A stretch of DNA of 64,000 bases from Clostridium aquiflavi. Lineage in GTDB: Bacteria; Bacillota; Clostridia; Clostridiales; Clostridiaceae. Positions 34,151 to 43,041 of this stretch are shown in pieces (the stretch's first letter is position 1; each line of letters starts with the position of its first letter). The position numbers and the translations under genes are program-made. Location of the stretch: assembly GCF_031344075.1 (NCBI RefSeq), contig NZ_JAVJAN010000022.1, positions 1 through 64,000 of the forward strand, given 5' to 3'. Under the pieces are notes generated by a model. It searched no databases. It was not told the DNA's origin and saw only the letters and a program-made list of their open reading frames with translations.

Positions 34151-34357
34151 ATGGGTAAGTGTCCATTTTGGTCAAGTTCTAAGGAGTATCATGAATGTTA
34201 TGATTCATGTCCAATGTTAACAAGTGATATTGAAGATGATGGACAATGTATTTTTAAAGAATACTTATCAGTAAATAGAATAAATTTCAAAGATATAATA
34301 AAAGAAGAATATAGCTTTTTAAAAAAATCTATTTATAATGATGAAAGTAACTATTAG
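34151..34357 (+). CDS. small Cys-containing protein
   Basis: 68 residues with the pattern KCPFWSSSKEYHECYDSCP then QCIF, five Cys and a His in the first 40 residues, suggesting metal or cluster binding, followed by a charged helix. No signal peptide. AAAGGGTGTGAG precedes the ATG. I do not recognise the family. It has its own terminator and stands alone. Confidence 0.65.
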   Translation: MGKCPFWSSSKEYHECYDSCPMLTSDIEDDGQCIFKEYLSVNRINFKDIIKEEYSFLKKSIYNDESNY

Positions 34358-34364
34358 TTAGCAT

Positions 34365-34409
34365 AAAAAATATCCTATATTTAAAGTTAAAAATATAGGA
34401 TATTTTTTT
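34365..34409 (+). terminator. terminator after the small Cys protein
   Basis: AAAAAATATCCTATATTT (34365-34382) and its complement (34391-34408) form an 18-bp stem. Confidence 0.85.
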
Positions 34410-34429
34410 GATTGTGCCTAATAATTGGA

Positions 34430-34465
34430 TCTGTTTTAAATACATCAACATTATGCTAAAACAGA
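34430..34465. repeat. dispersed palindromic element, copy E (internally deleted)
   Basis: TCTGTTTTA (34430-34438) and TAAAACAGA (34457-34465) flank a short remnant containing ATCAACA. It is the outer pair of the element with most of the middle lost. It lies between convergent genes. Confidence 0.6.
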
Positions 34466-34474
34466 GCATAATGA

Positions 34475-35953
34475 TTAATCTTGAGTTTCATATGATTTAG
34501 TATATTTATGAAGAAGTGATTGCTTTAATGCCCATAGATTTTCAGATAAATCTACATAGTAAGTATGTGGATTTTCAAATCTAAGAACTTCAGACCATAA
34601 TTTATTTGTTTCATTTTTAGCAAAATCTCTAATTGCAAGCACACTAGGTGATTCATAAATACAATTGCCACTATCAAATAACTGAACTTGAAGCTCTTTA
34701 GCATAGTAATTTTTTAATTTTTTTCTCTTCCAAGTATGAACGGGATCAAATATAGTCAATGTTTTACTTTCATCCACTTGTTCATTCTTTAAAGCTATTA
34801 GGTCAGCTAAAGCTTTATGAGAAGATTTATCAAAAATTCTAATTACTTTTTTAAAACCAGGATTGGTTATTTTTTCATCATTTTCACTGATTTTAATTTT
34901 AGGTACTAGTTCATTATCGTTTTCTATAGCTACTAATTTATAAACACCACCAAATACAGGCTCTGATTTTGCAGTTATTAATCTTTCACCTACACCAAAT
35001 GAATCTATACAAGCGCCTTGCTCTAGTACATCTCTAATTATATGTTCGTCTAGTGAGTTTGAGATTACTATTTTACAATCATCGTATCCAGCTTCATCTA
35101 GCATTTGTCTACAACGCTTAGTTAAATAGGTTATATCACCAGAATCTATTCTAATACCCGTAGGTCTTTTTCCCAGTGGTTTTAATATTTCATCAAAAAC
35201 TTTTATTGCATTAGGGATACCAGATTTTATAACATTATAAGTATCTATTAATAATAAGCAATTATCTGGATAAAGTTCAGCCCATGATTTAAATGCTTCA
35301 TATTCATTGTCAAATAGTTGTACCCAGCTATGAGCCATTGTACCTACAGCAGGAATATTAAACATTTTATCTGAAATAGTACATGCTGTTGAATCACATC
35401 CACCTATCATTGCAGCTCTAGCACCATAAATAGCACCATCATATCCTTGAGCTCTTCTAGAACCAAACTCCATTACAGAACGATTACCAGCAGCTCTACA
35501 AATCCTGTTAGCTTTTGTTGCTATTAATGTTTGATGGTTTATAGTTAAAAGTATCATTGTTTCTACAAGTTGTGCTTGGATTACAGGACCTTTTACTGTT
35601 ACTAATGGCTCATTTGGAAATACTGGATTTCCTTCTGGAATAGCCCAAACATCACAACTAAATTTAAAATCTCTTAAATATTTAAGAAAATCTTCTGAAA
35701 AAATATTTTTATTTTTTAAATACATAATGTCTTCATCAGTAAATTTTAAATTATTTAAGTATTCTATTAATTGTTCAACTCCAGCCATGATACAATAACC
35801 ACCGCCATCAGGAACTCTTCTAAAGAACATATCAAAATATGCAATTTTATTTTGAAGATTTTTATTGAAATAACCATTTCCCATAGTCAATTCATAAAAA
35901 TCTACTAACATTGTAAGATTTCTCTCGTATCTAACATTAAATTTATTTTCCAT
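34475..35953 (-). CDS. pncB: nicotinate phosphoribosyltransferase
   Basis: Joins nicotinate to PRPP to give nicotinate mononucleotide in NAD salvage. 492 residues, the usual length of this branch. YERNLTMLVDFYELTMGNGY at the start, FGSRRAQGYDGAI in the middle, and RIDSGDIT with the Cys-rich region near 270-330 are characteristic. AAGGAGAC precedes the ATG. An imperfect inverted repeat TTCACAA...TTGTGAA in the upstream region may be a regulatory site. It is transcribed alone. Confidence 0.94.
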   Translation of the reverse strand: MENKFNVRYERNLTMLVDFYELTMGNGYFNKNLQNKIAYFDMFFRRVPDGGGYCIMAGVEQLIEYLNNLKFTDEDIMYLKNKNIFSEDFLKYLRDFKFSCDVWAIPEGNPVFPNEPLVTVKGPVIQAQLVETMILLTINHQTLIATKANRICRAAGNRSVMEFGSRRAQGYDGAIYGARAAMIGGCDSTACTISDKMFNIPAVGTMAHSWVQLFDNEYEAFKSWAELYPDNCLLLIDTYNVIKSGIPNAIKVFDEILKPLGKRPTGIRIDSGDITYLTKRCRQMLDEAGYDDCKIVISNSLDEHIIRDVLEQGACIDSFGVGERLITAKSEPVFGGVYKLVAIENDNELVPKIKISENDEKITNPGFKKVIRIFDKSSHKALADLIALKNEQVDESKTLTIFDPVHTWKRKKLKNYYAKELQVQLFDSGNCIYESPSVLAIRDFAKNETNKLWSEVLRFENPHTYYVDLSENLWALKQSLLHKYTKSYETQD

Positions 35954-36136
35954 GAATAGTCTCCTTTAAGTAAAGTTCACAATACTATAATTAAGTTATC
36001 TACCTATAGTTTGTGAAAGTATCTATAAAAGTATATAATAAAATTATTGTACATCTATAATATAATTATTACAATATAGTTATTTATTGCGTTATTATAT
36101 AATAATTCAAGAATTAAGTAAGGAAAGAGGAAGTTA

Positions 36137-38143
36137 ATGTATAATCTGGATATATATCAAAATGAAGCAGTGATAACTAAGGATAAAAATGCATTAATTA
36201 TTGCAGCTCCTGGATCTGGAAAAACTACTGTAATAATTAACAGAATATATTATTTAGTTAATAAACTAAAAGTTAGTAATGGACGTATAATAGTAATTAC
36301 ATTTACTAAAGCAGCAGCTAAAAACATGAAAGAAAGATATGAAAATAGATTTAAACAAAATATATCACCATTCTTTGGCACATTTCATGGACTCTTTTAC
36401 AAAATTCTTTTAAGAACAGGGAAAAGTATAGATATAATAGATGGAAGTATTGTAAACAAGCTTATAAATAAAGTGTTAACAAAGTATTTTGATGACATTA
36501 ATGAAGATAAAATTAAAGAAGTTTTAAATAATATATCATTATATAAAACTTCAAGAATAAGACTGAGTGATTTCAAACCATCTGTATCTAGAGAAATATT
36601 TGAAGATGCTTTAGAATGTTATGAATATTATAAAAAAGAGCATGGAAAAATAGATTTTGACGATTTAGCCATAGAAGCGTTAGAATTACTTGAAAATAAT
36701 GAAAAGGCATTAAGTTATTATAGAAAATTATTTAAATATATTCTAGTTGATGAATTTCAAGATTGTGATGAGTTACAAATTGAATTTTTAAAATTAATAA
36801 ATTATGGTGAAGATAATTCTTTATTTGCTGTTGGAGATGAAGATCAGTGTATTTATTCATTTAGAGGGTCTAGACCAATGTATATGGTTACTTTTGATGA
36901 GATATTTAAAGATAGTAAAAAACATTATTTATCGATTAATTATAGAAGTAAAGATAATATAGTTGAAAAGTCTAAGGCATTAATAAAGTTTAATAAAGAA
37001 AGAAATAATAAAAAAATATTATCTAATAAAAAAGAAAATGGAATAATCAAATTCTATACTCCTTATAACGAAAAGTCTCAAGGGGATATTTTAGTAGATT
37101 TAATTAAAAATGAAAAAAAATATAATATAGAATATGAAGAAAATGCTGTTCTTTATAGAACTAATATGGAAGCTATGAGTGTTATAGATGCATTTACTAA
37201 AAATCATATTCCATTTAAATTGTTAGATAGACAATATAATTTTTTTGAACATTTTATATGTAAAGATTTGATAGCTTATTTAAAATTTGTTGTAAACCCC
37301 TTTGATAAAGAGAGTTTTCTAAAGATTATAAATAAACCATTTAGATATATAAGTAAGCACAATATAGATTATGTGAGAAAGTATACTATACAGGAAAATT
37401 TGATTGATATATTAATAAACAAAGATGATACTCCACCATTTCAAAGAAAGAAGCTGGATGAATTAAAGAAAGACTTTAATTATTTAAATAAAGTTTCTTT
37501 AGGTTCTGCAATTTCATATATAGTTATGGATCTAGAATATATAGATTATTTGAAATCTTATTGCGAAAGATTTAGTCAGAACTTAGATGATTTAGAAGAA
37601 GTAATTGAAGAATTCAAATTATCCGCAGAAGGATTTAAAAATATATTTGATTTTTTAGTTCACATTGAAAATGTAAGTAATGAAATAGAAGAAAGTAAAA
37701 ATAAAAATCAAAGAGAAGGAGTAATACTTAGTACAATTCATGGAGTAAAGGGCATGGAATTTAAAAATGTATATCTTATAAATTGTAATGAAGATACTAT
37801 TCCACATTCCTCTAGCAAAGAAGAAAACATAGAAGAAGAAAGAAGACTTTTTTATGTTGGAATAACAAGAACAATAGATAATCTTTATTTATTTGCACCA
37901 AGGAATAGAAGAGGACAATTTAAGGAAATATCTAGATTTATAGGTGAATCAGGATTTGACAAACTGCCTAAGGATACTTATGGATATAAAATAGGTGATG
38001 ATATAATGCAAAAGACTTATGGCTTAGGTAAAATAGAATCAATTGAAGATGATAAAGTTACTATAAATTTTAAAGATGGAATTATTAGAAGTTTTTCTTT
38101 AAAGGTATTAGCAGAAAATAATTTAATACAAAAGATTGTTTAA
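36137..38143 (+). CDS. UvrD/PcrA-type ATP-dependent DNA helicase
   Basis: Superfamily 1A 3'-5' helicase of 668 residues. Walker A APGSGKTT (24-31), Walker B LVDEFQD, motif III GDEDQCIYSFRGSRP, motif V TIHGVKGMEFKNVYL and motif VI EEERRLFYVGITRT are complete. The C-terminal GDDIMQKTYGLGKIESIEDDK is the Tudor-like domain that lets PcrA/UvrD contact RNA polymerase. It is shorter than typical PcrA, and GDEDQ stands where PcrA has GDPDQ. It may be a second UvrD-like helicase beside a full PcrA. AGGAAAGAGG precedes the ATG. Confidence 0.9.
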   Translation: MYNLDIYQNEAVITKDKNALIIAAPGSGKTTVIINRIYYLVNKLKVSNGRIIVITFTKAAAKNMKERYENRFKQNISPFFGTFHGLFYKILLRTGKSIDIIDGSIVNKLINKVLTKYFDDINEDKIKEVLNNISLYKTSRIRLSDFKPSVSREIFEDALECYEYYKKEHGKIDFDDLAIEALELLENNEKALSYYRKLFKYILVDEFQDCDELQIEFLKLINYGEDNSLFAVGDEDQCIYSFRGSRPMYMVTFDEIFKDSKKHYLSINYRSKDNIVEKSKALIKFNKERNNKKILSNKKENGIIKFYTPYNEKSQGDILVDLIKNEKKYNIEYEENAVLYRTNMEAMSVIDAFTKNHIPFKLLDRQYNFFEHFICKDLIAYLKFVVNPFDKESFLKIINKPFRYISKHNIDYVRKYTIQENLIDILINKDDTPPFQRKKLDELKKDFNYLNKVSLGSAISYIVMDLEYIDYLKSYCERFSQNLDDLEEVIEEFKLSAEGFKNIFDFLVHIENVSNEIEESKNKNQREGVILSTIHGVKGMEFKNVYLINCNEDTIPHSSSKEENIEEERRLFYVGITRTIDNLYLFAPRNRRGQFKEISRFIGESGFDKLPKDTYGYKIGDDIMQKTYGLGKIESIEDDKVTINFKDGIIRSFSLKVLAENNLIQKIV

Positions 38144-38355
38144 TAGTTTTGTAAATAAAATATTGTTTTTATATGCCTCTGCTTTCTTGCTAAAGTAAAA
38201 AATGTTAAAGAATAATAGAATAAATTATTTGTAATAAATAGTTATATATTTAGTTAATATTATTTTAAAGGATTTTATATTAATTTATAGAATATATACT
38301 TTTAGATAAATATTTATGATTTATGCATTATATTAAGAGATAAGGTGATTTCGTT

Positions 38356-38475
38356 ATGAATGTTAAATTATGGATTGTTATATTAATTTTAGCAGCAGTT
38401 ATACTCATTGCAGTTGGTAAAATAATAAATCCAAAAGAAGAACGAGAAAAATATAAGAAAAATAAAATTAAATAA
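38356..38475 (+). CDS. 39-residue membrane microprotein
   Basis: The ATG at 38356 follows AAGGTGAT and opens 39 codons: MNVK, a membrane segment of about 17 residues (LWIVILILAAVILIAVG), then a charged tail (NPKEEREKYKKNKIK). The ORF fills the space between a good ribosome site and a hairpin terminator that begins at the stop codon, which supports it being real. Function unknown; small single-span proteins often bind larger membrane complexes. Confidence 0.6.
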   Translation: MNVKLWIVILILAAVILIAVGKIINPKEEREKYKKNKIK

Positions 38476-38518
38476 GCATAAGAATGGAGTTTTAATACTT
38501 CATTTTTATGCTTATTTT
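38474..38518 (+). terminator. terminator after the microprotein
   Basis: AAGCATAA at 38474 pairs with TTATGCTT (38506-38513), with inner pairs AATG/CATT and AGT/ACT. ATTTTC follows. Confidence 0.7.
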
Positions 38519-38712
38519 CATGCAAAAAAATAATAATATTTTGTATAATTTTATTTTATTATAACTTTTATGAAATATATAGTATAATTATTTGGATAAT
38601 AAAGAAATTGTGAGAATTATGATTAATTGAATGTGATTAGATTATAATATATAATTTATAGTATATTTAAGAGGAATAATTACTAAATTTGTACGATAAA
38701 GGTTGTGTTTAG

Positions 38713-40827
38713 ATGGAGTTAAAAAATTTTAATCCTAAAGATATAATTTTTTCATTAGATATAGGAACAAGATCTATAATAGGAACTGTAGGGATAATAA
38801 GAGATAAAAAATTTGAAGTAGTATGTGAAGAATATATGGAACATGAAGAAAGAGCCATGGTAGATGGTCAAATTCATGATATTAATTTAGTTGCTTCTGT
38901 GGTTGAAAAAGTGAAAAGAGTATTAGAAGAGAAAATAGAAATTACACTTACAGAAGTATCCATAGCAGCTGCTGGGAGATTTTTAAGAACTGTAAATTCA
39001 AGGGCAGAAATAGAAATAGATGAAGATCAAGAAATTGATAAGGAAATTGTAAGGAGTTTAGAACTTAGTGTTGTTAAAAATGCAGAAGAAGAAATAGATA
39101 ATAGTGCTGATGGAAAATTATATTGTGTTGGTTATTCTGTTAAAAGCTTTTATTTAAATGGCTTTGTTATATCTAATTTAATAGGACATAAGGGGAAAAC
39201 TATTGAAGCAGAAGTAATAGCAACATTTTTACCGAGATCTGTCATTGATTCTCTTTATTCTGTAATGAATAAGGTAAATTTAAAAGTAACTAATTTAACA
39301 TTAGAACCTATTGCAGCAATAGAAGCTGCTATACCTAAAAATTTAAGGTTATTAAATATTGCTCTTATAGATGTTGGTGCGGGAACATCAGATATAGCAA
39401 TAAGTAATAAAGAAACAATATCTGCATATGGTATGGTACCCATGGCTGGAGATGAAGTTACTGAAATAATAGCACAAGAGTATTTAGTTGATTTTAATAC
39501 AGCAGAATTTATAAAAAAGTCTGTAAATGAATCTAAAGAAATTGTTTATACTGATGTGTTAGGCCTTGAAAATACAATTTTATCATCAAATATTATTAAA
39601 TTAATTGATCCATCAGTAAAAAAGATATCAGAAGAGATTTCAAGTAAGATTTTAGAATTAAATGGTGGAAAGTCTCCAAGTGCTGTATTTTTAGTTGGTG
39701 GAGGGGCACATACACCTAGACTATTAGAATGTATAAGTGTGAATTTAAATTTACCACCTCAAAGAATTGCAATTAAAGATAGAAATGCTATTACAGAATG
39801 CATATCTGATAATTCCTTGGGATCAGCAGGGGTTACAGTACTAGGAATAGGACTTATAGCATTAAGAAATTTAGGTACAGATTTTATTGATGTTATATTA
39901 AATGATACACCTGTTAGTTTATTTAATTCTCACAAGCATACAGTTATGGATGTATTACTTCAAGCGGGAATTAATCCCTCATTACTTATAGCTAAAAATG
40001 GAAAGAGTATAAGATTTAAATATAATGGACGTAAAAGAATTGTATTTGGAGAATATGGAACTAGTGCTAAGATATTTATAAATGGAAATGAATCTGCATT
40101 AGAAACAGAAGTTAAGGCTAATGATAATATAGAAGTACAATATGCTAAGAATGGTAATAATGCGAGTCCTAAAGTACGTGATTATATTGAAAATATAAAT
40201 TCTATAACTATTTATATTAATGATGAACTTATAAATTTGGAACCTATAATAACAATAAATAATAAAATAGAAGATATACATTATGAATTGAAAAATAGTG
40301 ATGAACTTAGAGTATTTATACCAAATAAAGTTTCTGAAATAAAAGAATATGTTTTAAATAATGATGAAATAAGCTTGTTCAAAGATGATGTTTTGTTACA
40401 TGAGGAATATGAAGCTCAAGATGGAGAAAGACTTATAAAAAAAGATAGTTCATTAGTTGAAACACAAATAGAGAATGATAAACTAGAAGATATTGAACCA
40501 ATAAACGATAGCAATGAAGAACTTAAAAAAGAAAACGAAGAGTCTAAGTTAAATGAAGATTATGAATTAAGTACTGATGATAATTTAAATAATGATGTAG
40601 ATAAAGATAAATTTCAGGAAAAATTTAATGAAATAAAAGTTATTGTAAATAATAAAGAGATAGTATTAAAAGGCAAAAATGAATATGTTTTTGTTGATAT
40701 TTTTGACTATATAGATTTTGATTTAACAATTTCAAAGGGCACAATAAATTCTAAAGTTAATGGGGAAAATTCATCATATACAGCTAGAATAGATGAGGGC
40801 GATGTTATAGAAGTTTATTGGTCATAA
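38713..40827 (+). CDS. FtsA-like cell division protein with long C-terminal extension
   Basis: 704 residues. About 1-395 is an actin-like FtsA/PilM-type ATPase domain: phosphate-1 loop FSLDIGTRSIIGTVG (14-28), SHS2-like insert (about 85-190), ALIDVGAGTSDIAI (about 217-230) and VFLVGGGAHTPRLLE (about 325-339). The remaining 310 residues are absent from standard FtsA. They contain two or three beta-grasp-like segments (VMDVLLQAGINPSLL; ELINLEPIITINNKIE; the end VNGENSSYTARIDEGDVIEVYW), joined by a very acidic linker (about 565-640). No amphipathic membrane helix is obvious at the C-terminus. Probably a clostridial paralog in division, sporulation or pilus assembly rather than FtsA itself. Confidence 0.8.
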   Translation: MELKNFNPKDIIFSLDIGTRSIIGTVGIIRDKKFEVVCEEYMEHEERAMVDGQIHDINLVASVVEKVKRVLEEKIEITLTEVSIAAAGRFLRTVNSRAEIEIDEDQEIDKEIVRSLELSVVKNAEEEIDNSADGKLYCVGYSVKSFYLNGFVISNLIGHKGKTIEAEVIATFLPRSVIDSLYSVMNKVNLKVTNLTLEPIAAIEAAIPKNLRLLNIALIDVGAGTSDIAISNKETISAYGMVPMAGDEVTEIIAQEYLVDFNTAEFIKKSVNESKEIVYTDVLGLENTILSSNIIKLIDPSVKKISEEISSKILELNGGKSPSAVFLVGGGAHTPRLLECISVNLNLPPQRIAIKDRNAITECISDNSLGSAGVTVLGIGLIALRNLGTDFIDVILNDTPVSLFNSHKHTVMDVLLQAGINPSLLIAKNGKSIRFKYNGRKRIVFGEYGTSAKIFINGNESALETEVKANDNIEVQYAKNGNNASPKVRDYIENINSITIYINDELINLEPIITINNKIEDIHYELKNSDELRVFIPNKVSEIKEYVLNNDEISLFKDDVLLHEEYEAQDGERLIKKDSSLVETQIENDKLEDIEPINDSNEELKKENEESKLNEDYELSTDDNLNNDVDKDKFQEKFNEIKVIVNNKEIVLKGKNEYVFVDIFDYIDFDLTISKGTINSKVNGENSSYTARIDEGDVIEVYWS

Positions 40828-40845
40828 TATCTAGAAGGGAAGTAT

Positions 40846-42033
40846 GTGTTTATGATAGATTTTAAAAAAGAGGCTAATGATATAAAAGACAAATTGATAT
40901 CAATAAGACGAGATATACATGAGCATCCAGAAGTTGGTTTTGAAGAACATAGAACTTCTGACCTTATAAAAGACTTTTTAAAAACAGAAGGCATTGAATA
41001 TATAGAGGTATCAAAAACTGGAGTTTGTGGAATTATAAAAGGAGAAAAAGTAGGCAGCAATAAGACTATAGCAATAAGAGGAGACATGGATGCACTTCCT
41101 ATTCAAGATATGAAATCTTGTGAGTATAGCTCAAAAGTAAGTGGGAAAATGCATGCATGTGGACATGATGCACATACAACAATACTTTTAGGAGTAGCCC
41201 AAATATTAAATAAATACAAAAGTGAATTTAGTGGAAATGTGAAATTATTATTTGAACCTGCTGAAGAAACTGTTGGTGGAGCTCAATATATGATACAAGA
41301 TGGAGTACTAGAAAATCCAAGGGTTGATTATGTGTTGGGTCTTCATGTTGATGAAAATGTAAGTATTGGAAATATAGAAGTTAAAAAAGGCGTTGTTAAT
41401 GCTGCATCTAATCCATTTAAAATAAAAATTACAGGTCAAGGGGGACATGGAGCTGCACCACATACAACAATTGATCCTATTGTTGTAGCTAGTCATATAG
41501 TAATTGCACTTCAAAGTATAGTTAGTAGAGAAATATCGCCTGTAAATCCATCAGTAATTACTATTGGAACAATAAATGGGGGGACAGCTCAAAATATTAT
41601 TCCAGGGGAAGTTACATTAAGCGGAATAATTAGAACGATGACAAAAGAAGACAGAATATTTGCAAGCGAAAGATTAAAAGAAATTGTTAATGGAATTGCT
41701 TTGTCTTCAAGAGCAAAAGCAGAAATAGAGATAGAAGAAAGCTATCCTTGTCTATACAATGATGATTATATGGTAGAATTGTTAAAGAGTTCTGCAAGTC
41801 ATATATTAAAAAATGAAAATGTAGTTGAACAAAAAGCACCTCATATGGGAGTTGAAAGTTTTGCATATTTTGCAATGGAAAGACCAGGAGCATTTTATTT
41901 TCTAGGATCAGGAAATAAACAAAAGAAAACCACTGAACCTGCACATAGTAATCTTTTTAATATAGATGAAGATTGTATACCACTTGGTGTAGCAATTCAG
42001 TGTTTAACAGCATTTAATTATTTAACAAAGTAA
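40846..42033 (+). CDS. M20 family amidohydrolase (N-acyl amino acid hydrolase)
   Basis: A 395-residue metallopeptidase of the M20D group, which includes N-acyl-amino acid and hippurate hydrolases. RRDIHEHPEVGFEE is typical of the N-terminus, metal ligands occur in MHACGHDAHTT and FEPAEETVGGA, and GQGGHGAAPH lies in the dimer domain. The GTG at 40846 has GAAGGGA five bases before it; the ATG two codons later is at longer spacing. It is cytosolic. It is followed by rluA and the flippase gene in the same direction. Confidence 0.92.
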   Translation: MFMIDFKKEANDIKDKLISIRRDIHEHPEVGFEEHRTSDLIKDFLKTEGIEYIEVSKTGVCGIIKGEKVGSNKTIAIRGDMDALPIQDMKSCEYSSKVSGKMHACGHDAHTTILLGVAQILNKYKSEFSGNVKLLFEPAEETVGGAQYMIQDGVLENPRVDYVLGLHVDENVSIGNIEVKKGVVNAASNPFKIKITGQGGHGAAPHTTIDPIVVASHIVIALQSIVSREISPVNPSVITIGTINGGTAQNIIPGEVTLSGIIRTMTKEDRIFASERLKEIVNGIALSSRAKAEIEIEESYPCLYNDDYMVELLKSSASHILKNENVVEQKAPHMGVESFAYFAMERPGAFYFLGSGNKQKKTTEPAHSNLFNIDEDCIPLGVAIQCLTAFNYLTK

Positions 42034-42063
42034 CCAAAAGAAAAATTATAGGAGTGATAATAT

Positions 42064-43032
42064 TTGAAAATCGAAATAGGAGCTAATGAAGCCGGTCAAA
42101 GATTAGATAAATTTTTAAGAAAGTTATTAAAGGACGTTCCACTAAGTGCAATATTTAAAGCTTTAAGAAAAAAAGATATAAGAGTTAACGGTAAAAAACA
42201 AAGTGAAAAGTATTTCTTAGAAGAAGGAGATATTGTTGAAATAAAATATATAAAGAGTAATCCGGAAAAGAAAGAAAAATTTATTCAAGTAAATTTTAGT
42301 GGAATGAAAACAGCATATGAAGATGAAAATTTATTAGTAGTTGAAAAATGGCCAGGTATTTTAGTACATCCTGATAAAGATGAAAAAGAACCTACATTAA
42401 CAGATTATGTACTTTCATATTTAAAAGAAAAAGGATCATACGTTCCAGAAAATGAAATTACATTTACACCTGCACCATGTAACAGATTAGATAGAAACAC
42501 ATCTGGTTTGGTTATGTTTGGAAAAACATTTGAGGGATTAAAATCTATCAATGAAACAATAAGAGAAGATAGAGTAAGAAAATATTATGTAGCTTTAGTT
42601 AAGGGAAAGGTAAAAGATGGATTATATACAGGATATATATTAAAGAATCAAGATACAAATATATCTAAGGTATATGAAAAAGAAGTACCAGATTCTAAAA
42701 AAATAGCAATGGAAGTTACTACAACACAAACTAATGGTGCATATTCACTACTTGAAATTAATTTAATTACAGGAAGAAGCCATCAAATAAGAGCTCATTT
42801 ATCACATTTAGGAAGTCCTATAATTGGTGATGACAAATATGGAGATAGAAAATTAAATTCATTCTTCAAAAACAAGTATGGATTAGAATATCAATATTTA
42901 TATGCATATAAATTAGTTTTTAAAGAAATGAAAGGTAAAGTAGCTTATTTAACAAATAAAACTGTAGTTAATGCTTTACCTCCGATATTAAAGAAGATAA
43001 AGAGTGATGTATTTAAATTTTCACTTAGATAG
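42064..43032 (+). CDS. RluA family pseudouridine synthase
   Basis: Isomerises uridine to pseudouridine in rRNA or tRNA. 322 residues: an S4 RNA-binding domain (about 1-70, QRLDKFLRKLLKDVP and KKDIRVNGKK) then the catalytic domain with CNRLDRNTSGLVMFGK, where the Asp of RLD is catalytic (the usual first His is Asn here), and GRSHQIRAHLSHLG. TTG start behind AGGAG. Closest to RluC/RluD types; the target base is not predictable from the sequence alone. Confidence 0.93.
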   Translation: MKIEIGANEAGQRLDKFLRKLLKDVPLSAIFKALRKKDIRVNGKKQSEKYFLEEGDIVEIKYIKSNPEKKEKFIQVNFSGMKTAYEDENLLVVEKWPGILVHPDKDEKEPTLTDYVLSYLKEKGSYVPENEITFTPAPCNRLDRNTSGLVMFGKTFEGLKSINETIREDRVRKYYVALVKGKVKDGLYTGYILKNQDTNISKVYEKEVPDSKKIAMEVTTTQTNGAYSLLEINLITGRSHQIRAHLSHLGSPIIGDDKYGDRKLNSFFKNKYGLEYQYLYAYKLVFKEMKGKVAYLTNKTVVNALPPILKKIKSDVFKFSLR

Positions 43033-43041
43033 GGGTTTAAT

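Noticed and set aside
35960..36025. TTCACAA...TTGTGAA inverted repeat upstream of pncB as a Rex site
   Set aside because: The arms are in the opposite order to the Rex operator and the spacer is about 25 bases instead of 4.
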